A stretch of 7,763 nucleotides of DNA from positions 1 through 7,763 of the forward strand of contig JAFUDL010000510.1 of NCBI GenBank assembly GCA_017459225.1. Reading direction: 5' to 3'. Of this stretch, positions 6,067-7,763 are shown piece by piece. The position numbers and the translations under genes were made by a program. This DNA is from Kiritimatiellia bacterium (GTDB lineage: Bacteria > Verrucomicrobiota > Kiritimatiellia > RFP12 > UBA1067). A model generated the notes under the pieces. That model searched no databases, was not told where the DNA came from, and worked only from the letters and a program-made list of their open reading frames with translations. The stretch's first letter is position 1; each line of letters begins with the position of its first letter.

Positions 6067-6481
6067 TAGTGCATACGTTTGCCAGGAACGTCATTGCCGC
6101 CTTGCGCGACACTTCCTTCTCCAGAAGCCTTGCCGTGTATTCGCATTTGCTGCCCATGTCGGTCCTGGCGCTGAGCGCGCACATCGCCGCGTCGTATGGT
6201 GCCGTCTTCTGCGGGGCGAGGTCGATGACCGCGTTGAACACGACTGACGAGAAGGCCAGCATCGCCACGAACACGGCCGCGATCTTCAGCAGCGTCCATT
6301 TGCCGGGCGGCCACAGCGCGCGCTGTGCCTCGGACTTCCTGATGATTTCCTCGATTCGCGCCACGCACCTATCCTCGAAGCCGGCGCTGGGAGCAGGCCA
6401 TGCGGAATCGTCGGCCAGCGCAGCCGCGATGGCCGCGTCGAGCTCGTCGAACTCCGTATCTTTTTGCTTGTTGTCGTTCAT
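6053..6481 (-). CDS. One-TM regulator, putative anti-sigma factor
   Basis: 142 residues, starting 17 nt after the sigma-factor gene ends, with an AGGGAG SD at 6491-6496. The acidic N-terminal part (1-60, including FDELDAAIAAAL and FEDRCVARIEEIIR) is predicted cytoplasmic, followed by a single hydrophobic segment (about 63-88) and a short extracytoplasmic tail with Cys101, Cys113 and Cys137. This is the layout of a membrane anti-sigma factor: cytoplasmic sigma-binding part, one TM, outer sensor. The HxxxCxxC zinc motif of ZAS anti-sigma factors is absent, so the assignment rests on topology and position. An uncharacterised membrane protein co-transcribed with the sigma factor is the alternative. 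Confidence 0.7.
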   Translation of the reverse strand: MNDNKQKDTEFDELDAAIAAALADDSAWPAPSAGFEDRCVARIEEIIRKSEAQRALWPPGKWTLLKIAAVFVAMLAFSSVVFNAVIDLAPQKTAPYDAAMCALSARTDMGSKCEYTARLLEKEVSRKAAMTFLANVCTTDGI

Positions 6482-6490
6482 GGCTTTTTT

Positions 6491-6496
6491 CTCCCT
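6491..6496 (-). promoter_or_regulatory. Ribosome binding site of the anti-sigma-like gene
   Basis: The minus strand reads AGGGAG, 9 nt before the ATG at 6481, in the 16-nt gap right after the sigma-factor stop codon. The tight spacing implies co-transcription and possible translational coupling. Confidence 0.65.
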
Positions 6497-6497
6497 G

Positions 6498-7070
6498 TCA
6501 TTTGGTTTGATGTGAGAAGTGCTGATTTCCTTGGCGCTTTTCTGATATTTTCTCGCGGATTGTCTTTTTCGCCTCGTGAAGCCAATAATATGCGGTTCCC
6601 TCGGGCTCGCCCATCGACTTCGCGATCGCGGGAACGGACATGCCGGAGAAGTAGAACATCACCACTGCGGCGCGCAGTTTGTCGGGAAGGGACGCAACGG
6701 CCGCGCGCACCTCGCGCGCGTCGTCCGCTTGCGCGGCGGCCTCGGCGGGCGATGGCCTCTCGTCCGCCCGCTCCGGCAGCTCATCGGGGAAGACGAGGGC
6801 GTTGGCGGCTTTTCTGCGAAGGTCCATCTTGAAAAAGTTCGCCATTATCGAGCACTGCCACGTGAAGAAGCCTGATTCGCCCTTGAAGGAGCCGATGCTT
6901 TGGACGACGCGCGCGAGAGTGCGCGAGACTAGGTCCTCCGCGTCCGTCTCGTTGTGGCAGAGGCGCATCGCCGCCGCGTAGAGGCGGCGTCCGTACGCGC
7001 CAACGAGAAGGCGCGCCCCGTCTTCGGGACGCGTCCTCAGCCTCTCAAGTATTTCGTCGTCGTCACTCAT
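6498..7070 (-). CDS. ECF-type sigma-70 family RNA polymerase sigma factor
   Basis: 190 residues, with only the two domains of ECF sigma factors. Region 2 spans about 19-86: ETDAEDLVSRTLARVV matches the core-binding helix, and FKGESGFFTWQCSIMANFFKMDLRRK matches the region 2.3-2.4 helices that melt and read the -10. An acidic Ala-rich linker (about 96-118) leads to region 4 (119-176): VRAAVASLPDKLRAAVVMFYF, then the helix-turn-helix MSVPAIAKSMGEPEGTAYYWLHEAKKTIR that reads the -35. It should direct core polymerase to a small set of promoters, probably including its own operon. The ATG at 7070 has only a distant AAGGA (13 nt upstream), so translation may be weak. It heads a minus-strand operon with the one-TM regulator and the 473-residue protein. 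I saw no clear promoter upstream. The exact ECF group cannot be named from sequence reading alone. Confidence 0.92.
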   Translation of the reverse strand: MSDDDEILERLRTRPEDGARLLVGAYGRRLYAAAMRLCHNETDAEDLVSRTLARVVQSIGSFKGESGFFTWQCSIMANFFKMDLRRKAANALVFPDELPERADERPSPAEAAAQADDAREVRAAVASLPDKLRAAVVMFYFSGMSVPAIAKSMGEPEGTAYYWLHEAKKTIREKISEKRQGNQHFSHQTK

Positions 7071-7079
7071 CGCTTTGCC

Positions 7080-7093
7080 GTTGTCCTTACAAC
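7080..7093 (-). promoter_or_regulatory. Small inverted repeat around the weak SD of the sigma-factor gene
   Basis: The minus strand reads GTTGT-AAGG-ACAAC, a 5-bp stem with a 4-nt loop, ending 9 nt before the ATG. The loop carries the only SD-like bases, so it could be a small RNA fold or a protein-binding dyad. It is short enough to be chance. Confidence 0.25.
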
Positions 7094-7154
7094 AGCTATG
7101 ATGCGCCTAGCGTTGATTCCCTTGGAAAAGAAACCTAAATTACAGGCATTTCTC

Positions 7155-7289
7155 AACGCAGAGGCGCGGAGGCGCGGAGAAAGAGAGAAGGTGAAAGAAT
7201 CGCATGTGTTCATATTCCTTATGGTTTCGATGCTCATTCTTCAGGCTTATGGGATTCTCTGCGCCTTTGCTTCTCAGCATCTCTGCGTT
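7155..7289. mobile_element. MITE/REP-like inverted-repeat element of the CGCAGAG family
   Basis: The ends are perfect 9-bp inverted repeats, AACGCAGAG (7155-7163) and CTCTGCGTT (7281-7289). Inside the left end are two tandem GGCGCGGA octamers (7163-7178). The right arm (7257-7289) read on the other strand is AACGCAGAG, ATGCTGAGAAGCAAA, GGCGCAGAG, imperfectly matching the left arm. A 70-bp A+T-richer core lies between. No transposase is encoded. I recall the same CGCAGAG-type repeats, accidentally translated as NAEARRRGERE and LCAFASQHLCVK, in many environmental bacterial genomes. It fills most of the gene-free gap 7071-7309. Confidence 0.65.
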
Positions 7290-7298
7290 AAAAATTTG

Positions 7299-7318
7299 GG
7301 CACTAGGCACTAGGCACT
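7299..7318 (+). repeat. Tandem heptamer repeat GGCACTA, 2.9 copies
   Basis: The sequence is GGCACTA-GGCACTA-GGCACT, the same heptamer and phase as at 2769-2785; 17 bases are identical. It starts 10 bp from the MITE-like element and overlaps the last codons of the glycosyltransferase gene, supplying its TAG stop (7310-7312). Confidence 0.85.
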
Positions 7319-7763
7319 TATCTCCCTGTATAACGCTATTGTGAGCGAACACATCTTGGCGGTGGAGAAGTTGTCGCGCACCGATTTGACGGCGGCGGCG
7401 CGCACTTCGGCCTTGCGCTCTTCGGGAAGGTCGAGGATTTCGTCGAGCTTTGCGGCGAGAGCGGCGGCGTCGCCTGGAGGGACGAGCCAGCCGGTGCGGC
7501 CGTCGTCGATCGTCTCGCATGCGCCGCCATGCGCGGTGCCAACTACTAGGCGGCCCATGGCCTGCGCCTCGGGGATGGTGCGTCCGAAGGCCTCGGGCTG
7601 GGCGGAGGACGCGTTGACCACGATGTCGCTGAGGGCGTAGACCTTCTGGATCTCGGAGGTGTGGTCCTTGAACACGACTTCGGTCTCGTTGGGAAGGCGC
7701 GAGGCGAGGGCGCGCAGATGGTCGGAGTATTCCGTGCGGCCCTGGTCGGAGCCGATGAAGACG
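7310..7763 (-). CDS. GT4-family glycosyltransferase, C-terminal part (5' end beyond window)
   Basis: The frame is open from the right edge, giving 150 residues of the C-terminal Rossmann domain. In-window residue 1 begins VFIGSDQGR; the internal GTG at 7675 is only a codon, not a start. Family signs are the IGS strand-loop, VVFKDHTSEIQKVYALSDIVVNAS written in GT-B order (VVF about 29-31, YALSDIVV 42-49), the EX7E motif E57-AFGRTIP-E65 that contacts the nucleotide-sugar, GGACETI, and GWLVPPGD near the end, followed by the usual C-terminal helix and ALYREI. GT4 enzymes are retaining transferases making lipopolysaccharide, capsule or glycolipids at the inner face of the membrane; acceptor and sugar cannot be told from this half. 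The stop codon lies in the heptamer repeat, but the length of the tail looks normal for the family. Confidence 0.92.
   Translation of the reverse strand, partial: VFIGSDQGRTEYSDHLRALASRLPNETEVVFKDHTSEIQKVYALSDIVVNASSAQPEAFGRTIPEAQAMGRLVVGTAHGGACETIDDGRTGWLVPPGDAAALAAKLDEILDLPEERKAEVRAAAVKSVRDNFSTAKMCSLTIALYREISA

Noticed and set aside
6057..6068. ATGCCGTCTGTA, 11 of 12 bases of the Neisseria DNA uptake sequence, in an inverted pair as in Neisseria terminators
   Set aside because: The genes do not resemble Neisseriaceae. A single site in nearly 8 kb, much of it inside a coding end, is best explained by chance. A genome-wide count of GCCGTCTGAA would settle it.
7071..7140. ECF-type autoregulated promoter (GGAAT-like -35) before the sigma factor
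   Set aside because: GGGAATC occurs on the minus strand, but no suitable -10 lies at 16-17 bp, so there is no support beyond one short match.
6954..7313. 119-codon plus-strand frame covering the sigma-gene start and the MITE-like element
   Set aside because: The first part is antisense to the sigma factor and the second is the accidental translation of the repeat (NAEARRRGERE, LCAFASQHLCVK). Such frames are a known source of false annotations.
7304..7334. TAGGCA and TATAAC as a plus-strand promoter at the second heptamer repeat
   Set aside because: The spacing is 19 bp (or 12 from the second unit), there is no TGn extension, and it would only transcribe antisense into the glycosyltransferase gene. 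Kept as a repeat, not a promoter.
1..7763. CRISPR array, defence system, prophage or transposase genes
   Set aside because: There are no spaced direct repeats of CRISPR size and no nuclease, integrase, phage or transposase motif in any credible frame.

Overview
The window looks like a G+C-rich chromosomal segment of an uncultured PVC-superphylum bacterium, most likely Kiritimatiellota/Kiritimatiellae or a close relative in Verrucomicrobiota/Lentisphaerota. This is an inference. It rests on a secreted glycosidase with an autotransporter-type beta-strand repeat domain in front of the catalytic module, an ECF sigma / one-pass regulator / membrane-protein cassette, and an intergenic CGCAGAG-type inverted-repeat element. 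No rRNA, tRNA or single-copy marker is present to prove it.

Layout, left to right. (1) 1-243 (-): start of a secreted protein whose frame breaks at a C tract (74-76). The sequence beyond the break reads like the C-terminal end of a large GH106/GH2-like glycosidase, so this is a degraded or frameshifted gene. (2) 346-2655 (-): secreted GH20 beta-N-acetylhexosaminidase with complete catalytic motifs, a beta-strand N-terminal domain and a shortened GH20b domain. (3) 2656-2809: divergent promoter region with two extended -10 elements back to back and a tandem heptamer overlapping the helicase -35 position. (4) 2810-4483 (+): RhlE-like DEAD-box RNA helicase with basic tails at both ends, probably translated from a leaderless mRNA. 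(5) 4484-4569: short convergent gap with a near-palindrome. (6) 7070 down to 4570 (-): three-gene operon of ECF sigma factor, one-TM putative anti-sigma factor and a membrane-anchored protein with a pseudopilin-like C-terminal segment. (7) 7071-7309: gene-free gap holding a 135-bp MITE/REP-like inverted repeat and a second copy of the heptamer repeat. (8) 7310-7763 (-): C-terminal half of a GT4 glycosyltransferase running off the right edge.

How the parts fit. The left third is glycan breakdown outside the cytoplasm (GlcNAc/GalNAc release by GH20, beside a broken second glycosidase). The middle is RNA metabolism. The right third is a self-contained signalling cassette next to a cell-surface glycan synthesis gene. 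I see no defence system, CRISPR, transposase or prophage. The most unusual items are the helicase promoter built on a heptamer repeat with no leader, the same heptamer supplying the GT stop codon 4.5 kb away, the shortened GH20b domain, and the uncharacterised third gene of the sigma-factor operon.
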